This document shows positions 1 through 12,356 of a stretch of DNA of 64,000 nt, piece by piece. The notes under the pieces were generated by a model. That model ran no database searches, was not told the origin of the DNA, and saw nothing but the letters and a program-made list of their open reading frames with translations. Each line of letters begins with the position of its first letter. Position 1 is the first letter of the stretch. Both the position numbers and the translations under genes were made by a program. Where the stretch lies: positions 248,001-312,000 of the forward strand of contig JALIZF010001868.1 in assembly GCA_029948255.1 (NCBI GenBank), read 5' to 3'. Source of the stretch: Telmatactis stephensoni (lineage: Eukaryota; Cnidaria; Anthozoa; Actiniaria; Isophelliidae).

Positions 1-9
1 GAGTTCAAA

Positions 10-287
10 CAAGAGACCATAATACTAAGAGAGCGAAACTCAACATTGATGTTTGTGCTATGTTTGTGGCGCCTAAGGCTATTTTTAGTAACTTCGCCAT
101 CGCGCGCGCAAGGCACTTAAACAATAGAATTCAAACGGTCCCTTCCGCGCGCACGTCAAAAAGCAAATTCTATTTGTTGAGAGCCTTGCGCGTGCGATGG
201 CGAAGTTACTAAAAATAGCCTTAGTCGCCACGAACATAGCACAAACATCAATGTTGAGTTTCGCTCTCTTAGTATTATGGTCTCTTG
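10..287. mobile_element. Fold-back MITE with about 120-bp arms
   Basis: The two halves are near-perfect reverse complements, starting CAAGAGACCATAATACTAAG on the left and ending with its complement on the right. A 7-bp direct repeat GTTCAAA lies immediately outside both ends (3-9 and 288-294), which looks like a target-site duplication. The arms carry GC-rich GCGCGCGC segments. There is no coding capacity, so it would depend on an unknown transposase. The 7-bp duplication does not fix a superfamily. Confidence 0.8.
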
Positions 288-559
288 GTTCAAATCATTC
301 ATAAAATCAGGGGGTCACCGTATTATTTAAAGAGTTACAGAAGAACAAAGGATAAAGCTCTTCGAAAACGAACGCCAAAAATCAGCCATTTTACCATTGT
401 TCTTGCCGGCTTTTTCGACCAATAATATTCCCTAAATTTTAAAGTTTGAGCTTTTGCTCCTGCTTTACGCAGTGTACAATATTTTGTGATAAAAATACCT
501 CTTTCTGTGGAGGAATTTTGAAGACAAGTTTATCGTAAAATCTATGAGTCCCGTACTAC

Positions 560-656
560 CGCGCGCGATGGCGAAGTTACCAAAAATAGCCTTAGTCGCC
601 ACGAACATCGCACAGACATCAATACTGAGTTTCGCTAATTAGTATTATGGTCTCTT
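560..656. repeat. Half copy of the fold-back MITE at 10-287
   Basis: This matches the right arm of the element at 10-287 (GCGATGGCGAAGTTAC through the terminal GGTCTCTT) with scattered mismatches. The left arm is absent, so it is a truncated relic of the same family 270 bp away. Bases 297-559 between the two copies show no gene. Confidence 0.7.
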
Positions 657-679
657 ATTAATACTTTACTATTTATTTA

Positions 680-973
680 TATACCTGTTTCAATTAACGT
701 TGTCGGCAAATGGACTCAAGTCTACGCGACTCACCCGAAATGGAGTGTGGGTAGGAATTACTAAAAACTATGAAACCACATAAAAATCAGCACGACAATT
801 CTCAACCAGCTGGTGTTGAGCTTATACAACAAATTCCTTTATTCACTGATGCTTAAAATAAAGACCAAAGCCAAATAGAGAGTAAATATTTTCAACTACC
901 CATACTCCTTTGCAGTCTAGTCGCGTAGGCTTGAAGCCTCTCACCCGACAACATTTTTTGAAATAGGTGTATA
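680..973. mobile_element. MITE with ACACCTATTTCAA-type inverted ends
   Basis: The ends are inverted repeats of about 50 bp: TATACCTGTTTCAA on the left against the complement of TTGAAATAGGTGTATA on the right, with GTTGTCGG and CTACGCGAC shared further in. TA lies at both borders, as expected for a TA-targeting family, but the AT-rich flanks make the exact edges uncertain. A related end occurs at 41179-41210. Bases 974-1297 beyond it show only AT-rich sequence. Confidence 0.65.
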
Positions 974-1297
974 TGTAATGTATAAAGAACGAGAGAGCGT
1001 GTTACGTCTAGTTGTCAATTATCATATTAAATCGCATGGATACCCCATAATTTTATTTTTTCATTCAGTTTTAGATTAACTAAGCTATATGTACTGTAAT
1101 ATATATATATATTGTAATATTCGCAATATATTTTTTTCAGAAATAGCATTTGACGTCAAGTTTCCTAAGAATTTCAAATAGGCCAAAAAATCGAAAAAAA
1201 CCGTGCACCAGTAATTTCAGTAATACCGTTTTTTGCTTTTATTTTGAAGGATTCGATCTTGAGAAGCTTTTATCACTTTCGTTGTACTTCTTTATGA

Positions 1298-2325
1298 ACT
1301 AGACGCACACGTGCGTTCACTCGTGCCCTGGGAGCCCCTTTTAGGAGAGGCTTCAATGACCTGCCCCGTTCGTACTCTTCCCCGAGCCGTTTCACGCATT
1401 CTTCACTTAACCGTAACATAATAAAGACCTTTTTTGACCTTTTCAAAGAATATCTGATTAGTCAATTTGTCTGTCAGCAGCTATTAGTGTTTTCCTTCTA
1501 TTATCATGCATGGGTATTGGATATCTCCAACATGCAAAAATATACCAGTTGATTCAACTTTTTATTTCACTATATATCTCAATTGTTTGCTCTAAAGACT
1601 TCTACAACGACGCTTTTAACACAATAACAAATCGTGTATTTTTTCGTTCATGTTTCAGATGTTTTATCCATTACGTGACCAAACGCATCAGGTCAAATAG
1701 AGCCTTGGTTCCATGAAAATATATAACTAAATTGTCTGGCCAGAATGTCGGTGTTAAAATTCAATACAAAAACCTCTCAAGATCTCTTGAATGCTTGAAT
1801 GAAAAATATAATTGACTTGCCTCTATATGCGTTCGTTTAGCAACATCTAGGGTGAGAAATTCGTAGATTTCCAGCTCAAAGGAATTGCTCTGAGTCGCGA
1901 GAGTTTCATTTTCAAGTACTCCATTGAGAGCTCGATATTTGGTCAAAGTATTGGAGATCAAGCTCAAAATAACAGCCCATTCTGAAGCTCTTATAAGTGT
2001 CTAGGTATGTCTCGAGTTAAAAGCTCCGTTTTCTATTGTCTCACTGCTGGAAAAGCCTGTCTCTGAAAGCTATTTTTGGGGCTGTCCGCCATCTTGCATT
2101 CCTAAAGTTCCTGACTGGCACTTCGAAGACCTTCAAAGAGTTCGCACTCGCTCAAAGGTGATGAATGAAGGGCATTGTTTCTTACGCTCTTACCCAATCA
2201 GGAGCTGTAACACGTGACCGGTTGCGCAAGAATGCCGCATTCTCGAGACGATGAGCGGACAAAATGAAAAAAAAAAACATTTGCAGTTTATAACTCGTTC
2301 CCGGCCTAAAGGCCTGGGCACGAGT
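1298..2325 (+). repeat. Dispersed repeat, copy A (ACTAGACGCAC...GGCACGAGT family)
   Basis: It begins ACTAGACGCAC and ends with a hairpin-like segment rich in AGGCCT followed by GGGCACGAGTA. The same sequence occurs inverted at 5699-7559, and the first part again at 7178-7440 and 11497-12120. Short ORFs inside have no recognisable domain. It is probably a non-autonomous transposon; copy A is shorter than copy B by an internal deletion of about 800 bp. Confidence 0.7.
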
Positions 2326-3289
2326 AATTAACACCGGAAAAAATGATATTATATCAAAAATTCGAAAAATCGCTGGTCAGCGATTATTTGCCATGCTTAC
2401 CATTAATTATCTCCGTAAAATACATGGATATCCCCAAATTTTTAGTCGTGGAATACAAAAGACCTTTACTCCTTCTACAAAGTAAATATAAAATAACTGA
2501 AAAAAAAAAGGTTCGCAATTATGGGCCACCGTCCTTAAGGACATGATTGCGATTTTCGACTGAACTGACGCAAAAACAGAAATTCAACCCAACTGAAAAT
2601 GAGAAGGGCACAGGGGGTGCCGCAATCCGGAAATATCCGCAATCAAAAACTTTTAAAACAGCGAAACATCGCAAAAAATCCCCAATTTTGACATTGTGTG
2701 CGAATCAGAAGATTCGCAATTAAAAATAGCGAAAAGCCGGCCGAAAAGCTCGCGCGAAAAATGGCCACCGATCCAAAAACCCCTATACTCCTCTCTAAAA
2801 TGACGAAGGATAGTGAAGTGTTTTGTCGTCCGGGGTCAAAAAAAAAAACACTTTATTTCAATGACGGTGACATATACATTTACTGGAAACCCATGCCTAC
2901 TATTGGTCTTGGCGCTGCAAGTTTTGAAGCGAGTAAGAACACGACTGTGTAGGAAACTAGCCTAGACTGATCGAGAATAGATTTGGGGCATTCAGGAAAA
3001 CTCATGTAAAGTAGCTTGATGCCAGTGGTGATGCCAAACCGAAGCCTATGCATGCATACATCAAACAGATGATTTGTATCCAGTATCTGAACCACAAACA
3101 ATTGATCAGTTTCGGTCGGAAACAAAACCCCGAATTCTATACATTAATAATTAAATTGGCACAAAAAAGTGATTTTCTCCCTTCTCCATTTTCGTGCTGG
3201 CCGGCTCCGATCCCTTCTCCCTCTTTCCTGTATATTTTAAGCTGTTTCTCCCTCCTCCCTGATCCGTTCCATCCGCTATAAATAGGATA
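2326..3289. other. No gene recognised
   Basis: This is AT-rich sequence with short ORFs of no recognisable domain and no convincing splice-site pairs. I see nothing else that can be named. Confidence 0.4.
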
Positions 3290-3960
3290 TGTCGTTTGCG
3301 AACTCGATACTCAATTGCAATTACACTACTCGATCGGAGTGGTTGTTCTTGAGTTCACTCCTTGAGTTAATACATTTTAATACATGTATTAATCCTATTC
3401 TATATCCCAAGCTAAGTTGTTCTATGACATCAATGTGTAGAATACTCAGGGGTCAAAATATTACTGTTAACCACTGTTAACATTGTAAAAAGTTAGGTCA
3501 CTGAAGAGATTCATTGTATAAGTACGTGCTGTTAAGGCTAAATGCGTTTCCTTTTTGTTGTTCTTTACTAAGTGTTGGTAAACTAACCCTTTGGACTCGT
3601 ATCACCCATGTTTTGCAATTTTCCGGTAAATATCAGTCTTGTGTTACTTACTTTTCCTTTGTTTGCCATTGTAAAAGACTGCCCAAACAATTCAAGCGCT
3701 ATAACTGCGTCTAATGGTATCCCTTTCAACTGTACATTGACTAGTTAATAAATGACAAGCTTGCGTGACGTTATCTTGACGCGTGACCGAGCGCGCTTCC
3801 AGGCTTCAAGATTTCAAATTACAATGCACTTAGAGAATGGAAAAATCCGATTTGTACTTCAGGACCTTCAGCGTTTGGCGATATTTCCACTGCCGAAAAG
3901 AAAGAAATTAAAACGCATTTGCTCGATCAACGCGACTGAGTACTTACCTAGTGAATAATA
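3290..3960. repeat. Paralogous segment C1 (uninterrupted copy of 12150-15460)
   Basis: Blocks starting GAACTCGATACT, ATCAATGTGTAGAATA, GTATCACCCATGTTTTGC and CAAATTACAATGCACTTAG recur in the same order and orientation at 12150-15460. There they are separated by inserted elements. This copy therefore approximates the sequence before those insertions. It has no convincing ORF. Confidence 0.65.
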
Positions 3961-5698
3961 TATAAAGCAACATATATGAGCAAAGAATACTTTTCATTCG
4001 AGTTACAATCAAAGAGAACAGACTTTGCTACTGCAGTGGGGCGTATCATATTAGTTCTAGTGATATTGTACGTATAATCAATGTTAATGGTTTTAATGAG
4101 AAGTTACATACAATGTACACAAAGGAATATACACAAAGCAACAGTGTTATCTAAACCTTTTAAGGGCGCGAATTTCGAACATTTTGCTCCGTAAACTAGA
4201 CGCACAATAGTGCGTTTACTCGTGCCCAGGTAGAATTGAGGCTGGCGTGGTATGCAGTGCATCATAAAACATAACCGAACTTCATCCAATCACATCATTA
4301 GATGTTGCAGACCTCTCAGGAAAAGGACGTCTGTGAAATTTTTTAGATGCGATTTAGTTTCTGAAAATCTTATCATTTCTCCATTGTTCGAAGACCGCAG
4401 AAAATGAGTGTGGGATACCTGTGTGGTCTTACATTACTTAGATGCAAATATTGCTTTCACTCGGGCTATGGGAGAGGCACCCGTTATTATTGTTTATACA
4501 CAGGCGAGCTGTCCGTGGCAACCAGCAGCTCTTTTGCTTTGATTTGAACAACTTGTGTTCATTTACAACATAAACAGGTTGCCAGTTTAATTCATTTGTG
4601 TTACAGAATAGAAATGTTTTAACAGCTCCCTGGAATTCAGTTCTTCATATAATCTCTTTTGAAAACCACGTTCTTGACTGACCCACCATTTAACACGGCT
4701 GTTTCAAATGACCTATATACGGAATTATATTGAATTGCCATGCGCATTAGAATACGATATGTTAATATGTCACTATTACCATATAAGGAGTCAAAACAAA
4801 CAAATCGAAAATAAACTTTGCCGCACGTATTTGGCGCCATTAGATCTTGCCACGTGCAGTGTGTATGTATACTTTGACCGATAAAAGAGAGTGGCGAAAG
4901 ATCTGTCTGTGGGCTGACGTAGAGAAATCGCTGTAAAAACATTTTGAAATGTCCGATTTTAAGGATCAATTTGCTGCTATGATGTTGATCAATGCAGTCA
5001 GTTTGTTGTAATTTGTGCGCCCGATATGCGCATGATATGATCTAAATCTGTTCGCGTCCTCTAGTCTCTACAAGCAATTAAAGACTTGTTGATTCCTTCG
5101 TATACGATATATTAGTTTGAAGCATTGTATAATAAAAAATGATCACTGATGATAAATCAAACAAAATTGTAGTGAGGATATATTCTGAGAACTCTGACCT
5201 TCAAACAGTCCGTTGGAATTTGGTTATTCGCTTCCGTCCGCCCACCTCAACAAAACATCGAAAAATCAATACTAAAAGTTCCCAAAATCCTACCAAATGA
5301 CCAAATTTGATCTTTAGAGAGTATATATTAGCTATATTATCATTTTAGTATTAAAAGTTCTTCGTATTAGTGATATTTACTTTTGATTGACAGAAGCAAA
5401 AACGCAAATTAGCGGTTGTCGTTTGAAAGTCAATATATATGTATATAGTCAATTGAAGAAACGATGTCGGGTCTAAAAACATAGAACATAGCTAGAAGCT
5501 GAGACTGAAATGGTGCTTGGGATGTCAATAATAATATTTTGATTTATTTATTTACGCTTTGTCTTCGATCCAAAATGCCAAAAGCCTGTTCAGGACTTGG
5601 GTGGCGGCCGTTTGGGTTCGATTTTTTATCGGTTGCAGCTTAAATGAATAAATCAGAATATAATTATTGATATCCCATGCACCATTTTGGTATGATCA
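3961..5698. other. AT-rich intergenic stretch with one repeat end
   Basis: At 4195-4232 lies ACTAGACGCACAATAGTGCG followed by ACTCGTGCCCAGG, the terminal motif of the family at 1298-2325; a similar end lies at 44132-44180. A 110-residue minus-strand ORF at 4637-4969 shows no domain I recognise and is probably chance. No RNA gene was seen. Confidence 0.4.
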
Positions 5699-7559
5699 GC
5701 CGGGAAAGAGTTATAAACTGCAAATGTTTTTTTTTCTCCTGTCGTCGTCCACGAGAAAAGGCCATTCTTGCGCAATCGGTCACGTGATGCACCTCTGATT
5801 GGTTAAGAACGTAAGAAACAATGCCCTTCATTCATCACCTTTGAGCGCGTGCGAACTGTTCGTAGTGAACGCCAGCGAGGAACTTTAGGAATGCAAGATG
5901 GCCGACTACAAAGAAAATAGCTTTCAGAGACAGGCTCTTCCAGCACTAAAACAATGTAAAATGGAGCTTTTAACTCGAGATATACTTAGACACTTATAAG
6001 AGCTTCAACGACGTTCGCGGGCAATTGAATTTGTGATGTCATTTTAATGAAATTTCGCATACTGATACTTTATGATATACACTTAAAATAAACGAAATAA
6101 AAAAGAGGGGGTACCGTATTCCTTTTCGAGCTATGAGCCGTACAATTTTGTCGAAATTGCCAAAGAAAAGCGCGCGAAATACGCTATACGCGTAGGGCGA
6201 GAAAATAAATACTAAAAATATAAAACGCATCTTAAATGACCAGAAATTCCATCTGCAGTTGTATGAGACTATTGTTGACAACAATCTTTGGTCATTTAAG
6301 CATGAATGAATCTCTCTGAGTTTTGACGAGTGTTTTTTTCCATGCGCTGCTGTTGAAATCGGCGGTGTTCGATGAGACGAAGGGGTGTATAACGTAATTT
6401 TTAGCGAAAAAACGTTGTCATTAAGTCCCTTAGGATGAGAATTTTTTCTTTTTCAGAAATGTTGTATTACTCCAAAATACCTTCCTTTTAAGACTAAAAA
6501 AAGTAGGGGTCACCGTATTTGTTTCCGAGATATCGAGCCGTAAAGTTTGAAAATTTCCCCGCCATCTTGAATACCGAGAGGAGACTGGGTCTACTAAAAT
6601 CTTTTTCATCCTTTTTTCTGGAGTTTTTCAATCTGAATGATTTTTTCCTCATTCAAATTCCTTGTTTTAATTTTTTCTGCTTATAGAAGTAAGTTTCATT
6701 TCAAAAGATGGAAATTTAATAATAAGCGGAAAAAAATATTTTTAGGCCGCCATCTTGGATTTATTGAGGTAGCGCGCGCTAGCGTGCGCAGTAAAAGTGC
6801 GCGTGAACAATGCCCGCGAACGTCCTTCAAAATAAGCTGTTGTTTTAAGCTTGATCTCCAATACTTAAACCAAATATCGAAGTCGAAATGGAGTACTTGA
6901 AATATAGCTCCCGCGATAAAGACTCTGTCCTTAAGCTTTGAGCTGGAAATCCACGAATTTCTCACCCTACATGTTGCTAAACGAACACATATAGAGGCAA
7001 GTCAATTATATTCCTCATTCAAGCATTCAAGAGATCTTTAGAGGTTTTTGTACTGAATTTTAATATCGGAATTCTGGACCAGACCATTGCATGGAACTAG
7101 GTTCCATTTGACCTTGTATTGCGTGTTTGGTCACGTAACGTCTTTTATTCATATAGAAAACATCTGAAACATGAACGAAAAATTTGTTATTGTGTCAAAA
7201 ACGCCGTTGTAGAAGTCTGAACAGCAAACAATTGAGATATATAGTGAAATATAAAGTTGAATAAACTGGTATATTCGCAGGTAATATTTTTGCATGTCGG
7301 AGATATATAATACCCATGAATGATAATAGAAGAACAATGGCAAACACTAATAGATGCTGACAGACAAATTGACTAATCAGATATTCTTTAGTGTAAGTTA
7401 GCCGATTCAAAAAAGGTCTTTATTACTACTGCGGCTTGTTGAACTACAGGCTACCAGTGCTCGCTTTTACTCTAGCGGCAGCTAATCTAAATGTCATTTT
7501 AAGCCGATTTTGGGCTCCCTTTTACAAGGGCACGAGTGAACGCACGAGTGCGTCTAGTT
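5699..7559 (-). repeat. Dispersed repeat, copy B, inverted relative to copy A
   Basis: This is the reverse complement of the family at 1298-2325. It starts near GGGAAAGAGTTATAAACTGC and ends GAACGCACGAGTGCGTCTAGT. It carries about 0.8 kb of central sequence (roughly 6030-6850) missing from copy A, so it is the more complete copy. Copies A and B form a large inverted pair. The block 7198-7260 is an empty site for the 266-bp MITE present at 11559-11824. Confidence 0.7.
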
Positions 7560-8756
7560 ACATGGGTTCCGAGTCTAAAATCACCTAAAATAAAGAAACG
7601 ATTACTCTGCCTCTGAAGACTCGTAGTCCAGGGTTGTCAAGCCCCAGTTGGTTTTTGTAATCCGTTCCTTTTCATTTGAGCGACAATACGTAAGATCAGT
7701 GACAGCGATATACGGCACTTGATCAGCGGACTAAAATTTCCGGTTGAACCAGCCGTAAGTGATTATTTGTGTAGTTGTCTTGTGTAAATAATTTGTATAG
7801 TGATACAGTTGGGATTTGATGAGCACAACAAACATTTATCAAAAAAGGCACTTATAATAGCACATGTGGCTATAGCTTAGAATATCAAAATGAAATAAAA
7901 GACATAAATATTGTGTTCTGCAGAGTACTAAAGTACAACTAAACAGTTGATATGGGCTTCCTGTGCAGTGGTTAATATCAAAATATTTCAAAACATGAAC
8001 GCTCTTGGCTGCAAAAGTAATATAAGCTTAATTCCAGAACAGATAAGGTTTTAAATCCTTCATATTTTTTTCTTTGAAGTACCAAATACAAATATCTTGA
8101 CCTTATTCGTTTCAAAGAGTAAAATCGAACGTGAGAATGAAAGTCAGCTGCCAGTTAAAAGGTTTCATCAACATCATGAAATGACAGTCTTAAATTTCAA
8201 AAGTCATCCCTATCCCCTATGATAGAGCTAGGAGATAAATAAATAAGTCTTAATATATGATAAACATACAAGTTCTGTGTATTTACATGGATTCGACCCA
8301 AAAATATTACAAGTTTTTTCTATAAACTCCAAGTGGAACACGTGCATAGAAAATTTAAAAATTAAACGAGACTTACCAAGTTGAAGATTGATTAGAATTC
8401 TACCTCGTCACCAATTAAGAAATAAGGAATTACATAAGATAGCATTTAGCCTGCGCGGACCACTGCGTTGTTGCCTTCGGACGAAGCGGACGTGTTTTTG
8501 AAGTGGGAGACAAATTTATCTAAAGCGTAGTTTAGTATTTCCAGTGTTTCGCTATAGATTTTCAGTAATTGTACAATTATTAATCTTGATGTGTTTTTAA
8601 GTAATTTAACCTATTGACTGTTTTGATTGTAGGATTTGTGTATAGTTTCCTGTGGACAAATAAAACCCTCTTTCACTATAACTCAAACATAATTAAGACC
8701 AACGTAGGGTTTCGCTTTGACTCCAAATGTGATGTAAACAGGAAATTAGGTTTAGC
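7560..8756. other. No gene recognised
   Basis: This is AT-rich sequence. GGGCTTCCTGTG near 7953 matches the inner end of the terminal repeat of the element at 13024-13546, and a similar fragment lies near 18350. No other structure was seen. Confidence 0.35.
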
Positions 8757-8877
8757 TTATAGGGACCGTTCACAGTAGGGATAACTCTTTTGTTTTCTTT
8801 TCCCTGGTGGACACAAAACAAAACAGTTATCCCTACTATATAGGGGTACCCTCTCTCATTTGAACGGGCCCTTATAT
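8757..8877. mobile_element. Short MITE of about 120 bp
   Basis: The inverted ends are TATAGGGACCGTTCA and TGAACGGGCCCTTATA, with an inner inverted pair AGTAGGGATAACT / AGTTATCCCTACT. The edges are approximate and there is no coding capacity. Confidence 0.5.
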
Positions 8878-9039
8878 AGTTGTTATATAAGGCTTGTCGA
8901 TATCATCCACTAGCTCTTAGTCTTGTAACGAAAAAGTACAAACCTAAGTAAGGAAAGTGGTTGAGTAAGGAATTCCTTCTGACAACCACACTGACTATCG
9001 AAAGTCCATTTGGTTGGCCTGGCTCTACCTCAGCTTGTA

Positions 9040-9349
9040 CCCGGGGGGGGGGGGGTACTCCCTATAATTGACTATACGGGGATGCTCCGCCCGAAAGGGG
9101 TACCTTTTTCAGGCCGCAGCTATGGGAAAGGGGTGCCTTTTTAGGGAAAGATATGTGAAAGGGGTACCTTTTTCGGGAAAAATGTATGAATTTTCGAAAT
9201 TTGGTATGTGAAAGGGGCGATTTTTTGAAAATTTGCATGTGAAAGGGGTGCGATTTTCCGAAATTTACTATGTGAAAGGGGTACGATTTTCCGAAATTTA
9301 CTATGTGAAAGGGTAAGGGGTCGGGAGTCCGGGCGGAGCATACCCCGGG
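9040..9349. mobile_element. Poly-G-ended, hAT-like MITE with an 8-bp duplication
   Basis: A run of 13 G follows CCC at the left end, and the right end is CATACCCCGGG. Both ends carry a GGACTCC / GTACTCC and GGGATGCTCCGCCCG-type inverted motif. The 8-bp direct repeat AGCTTGTA flanks the element exactly (9032-9039 and 9350-9357), as is typical of hAT insertions. The interior consists of imperfect repeats of about 43 bp, each with ATGTGAAAGGGGTACGATTT; the 135-residue minus-strand ORF here is only this repeat read through. A relative lies at 27840-28234. Confidence 0.8.
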
Positions 9350-9357
9350 AGCTTGTA

Positions 9358-10126
9358 GTACGAACTTGTAAAACGCTACTTTACAAAATACAATAAACGA
9401 GTTGGCAGAGCAGCACGAGAGTCCCTCAAACACCAGTAATAGAAGGAAAGATGAAAGATCAACGTTCAAGTCGCATTTCCCTGGAACTCCTAGATTCTAT
9501 GTATACAATATACCATTGGACAAGACTTTTGTTCAATGGCTGAAAATACCAGGCAATTCAAATGATCCAGCGATCATTCTGGCACTGCATTGAAGACAAA
9601 TTTAGGCAGAGATACTGTCGTGGAGGAGAGCCCAAATGTCGGCGGCACAAGAAATGGGCGGGAAGAATCGCCTGAAGGCTTGTGGCAATAATAAAGTAAA
9701 GTAAAGTAAAGCGACCATATTTAACGTCGATATGTAAACTCGTAACAGTAATTCAACTGAGGTCTGGCTGGGGATCGGCAAGCACCGAAGTCCGCGCACC
9801 AACCAACTCAACTGTGCCATCCTTGCTCCTTTATATAACAATCTTGTCTAAGTGTATAATATATATTGAATAACTAACTAAAGCTTGTAATTGGCGTATC
9901 ATATATTAAGTATCTTAAAAGACTATATGTAATAAAGAACTAACTAAAAATATCCCACGGAGAAATTAAAAGTTTTGGATATCTCAGTTTTAAATACGGC
10001 CGGGAAATCGACGGAGGCTGACATTGCCACAACATATACCTCCGAATGCGTTCGTACGTACGTTCGTGTTCACACTTGGTACTCGGCCGGCGTCTCTACA
10101 GCGCATGCTCGGCATCCATCGGAGGA
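9358..10126. other. Intergenic stretch, no gene recognised
   Basis: A TAAAG-type short tandem repeat lies at about 9695-9710. The minus strand at 9765-9835 has a weak tRNA-like look (see rejected list). No protein domain was seen in the small ORFs. Confidence 0.35.
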
Positions 10127-10306
10127 TAATAAGCCAGTTCGGAGTTTAAGAATCGTTTCTAATGCGCATGCGATTTTACCCCGAATGTCTCACCTTCTTT
10201 TGTTTGATTAAAAACAAAAGAAGGTTTAAACAAAAGAAGGTGAGAAGTTCGGGATAAAATCGCATGCGCACTGAAAACGATTCTTAAACTCCGAACTAGC
10301 TTATTG
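10127..10306. mobile_element. Fold-back MITE, 180 bp
   Basis: The two 80-bp arms are near reverse complements. They share AGTTCGGAGTTTAAGAATCG, ATGCGCATGCGATTTTA and TCACCTTCTTTTGTTT, separated by a loop of about 10-20 bp. No clear target duplication was found and there is no coding capacity. Confidence 0.7.
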
Positions 10307-10595
10307 GAAGGTGGAAGACAGGCCGAAATGGGATCCGGTAGATGGCCGTCTTCAAGTCGGCACATGACATTTCCAACGTTCCGATCGATTCTGATCCTCG
10401 TGTGGGCATGCATGTTTGTCTCCGAGACAAATCATTCTACGTTGCGTGAGCTCTTTGGTGGTACAAGTCAAATTACAAGTCAGCGATTCTTCTCCTTATG
10501 TCTTCTAAAAAGTTGTTTGCTTCTTGAGAAGTCAGATTACCCCTGGATTGTAAAATCAAAGAGCAAGCCCAAGAGCACGTGTCCAACCGCATGTG

Positions 10596-11257
<662 letters not shown>

Positions 11258-11500
11258 TCATTTCATAGAAAAGATTTGGAATGACTGCAAGGTAGCTTCA
11301 TGTTGATGACCACCCACCAATTGCAAGGTAGCAGGTAGTCGGAGTGACGCCATGACTTGTTCTAACCATGCCAAATCTTTTCTATGAAACATCTTTCTAA
11401 ATACCTTAGGTTTATGGTTTAAACCCGGTCAAGTTGTATCAACTTTGTGAAATGAAATAAACATGTTATAATAATAATAATATATGGATAATAATAATGG
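11258..11500 (+). other. 3' UTR and tail of the LINE, with stem-loop
   Basis: A perfect 19-bp inverted repeat (TTTCATAGAAAAGATTTGG at 11261-11279, its complement at 11371-11389) can form a long hairpin just after the stop codon. Inside the loop, GCAAGGTAGC occurs twice. Downstream come AATAAA at about 11456 and a short run of ATA/TAA units. A 3' UTR structure could be the signal read by the element's reverse transcriptase. Confidence 0.6.
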
Positions 11501-12120
11501 ATTTGTTATTGTGTCAAAAACGCCGTTGTAGAAGTCTTTATAGCAAACAATTTAGATACAGTCGATCCCGAAAAGATTGTTTAGTTGAAAAGACATAAAG
11601 ACAACAACAAAGTCATTTGCATAAAACTCTTTTTTAAATTCTCGGCAAGTTTCAATTTAAAACTTCAGATAAAATCGCTTATTAATGCTATCTACAGCAG
11701 TGCATTGGGATTTTGCAACTTGATATTGAGGATTCTTGTAAAAACTTAAAAACATGTAATATGCAAATGACTTTGTTGTTCTCTAAACATCTTTTCAACT
11801 GAACAACCTTTTCGGGATTGACTGTATATAGTGAAATAAAAAGTTGAATAAACTGGTATATTCGCAGATAATATTTTTTGCATGTGAGATATATAATACC
11901 CATGATAATAGAAGGTCAAAGGCCATACTAGTAGCTGCTGAGAGACAAATTGATAATGATCAGATAAGGACGGACCATTTGATCCGGCATCACCCGGTGG
12001 TGGACAACAACAAGCTCCTATTTTTCAAGTTGCTGGGCTTACCAAAGTTCTATTTCTTTATTTTTTGTTAGCCGATTCAATAAATTAAGGTCTTTACTAC
12101 TGCACTGCATGGTTGCACTA
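11497..12120 (-). repeat. Third copy of the 7178-7440 repeat block
   Basis: GAAGTCTTTATAGCAAACAA through TGCTGAGAGACAAATTGA matches 7198-7380 in the same orientation, and 1440-1690 inverted. It differs chiefly by the 266-bp MITE at 11559-11824. The extension up to GGTCTTTACTACTGCA also matches 7420-7440. Confidence 0.7.
11559..11824. mobile_element. 266-bp TA-target MITE, copy 1
   Basis: The inverted ends are CAGTCGATCCCGAAAAG and its near complement CTTTTCGGGATTGACTG, continued by a TTGTTTAGTTGAAAAG-type arm. TA flanks both sides (11557-11558, 11825-11826). The paralogue at 7230-7240 lacks the insert and has a single TA, confirming the boundaries. A second copy of equal length lies at 46551-46816. 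The TA duplication suggests mobilisation by a Tc1/mariner-like or other TA-specific transposase. Confidence 0.9.
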
Positions 12121-12356
12121 CAGGGGAGCGTCTTGTTGTTAGTAATTGAAGATCTGTCACTTGGGAACTCGATACTTAACTGATCCGAACAAAGCTCGAT
12201 CGGAATGGTTGTAATTGCATATTGAAATCATATTTCTACAGTCAGTACCTAGTCAGTAAAGTCACATTATATATTCTTAGACTCAAAAGGAGTGTTTTAT
12301 AAGTAATTTCTCAGTACCGTTTAACTGATTTATTTAAGTGATTAACTGATTCAATT

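Noticed and set aside
4637..4969. 110-residue minus-strand ORF
   Set aside because: No domain, low-complexity composition and no coding support.
9062..9469. 135-residue minus-strand ORF with repeated NFGKS-like units
   Set aside because: It is the 43-bp minisatellite of the poly-G element read through; the repetition is in the DNA, with no conserved protein.
9765..9835. Possible minus-strand tRNA or SINE (TGGCACAGTTGAGTTGG)
   Set aside because: No proper B box and poor stem pairing; too weak to call.
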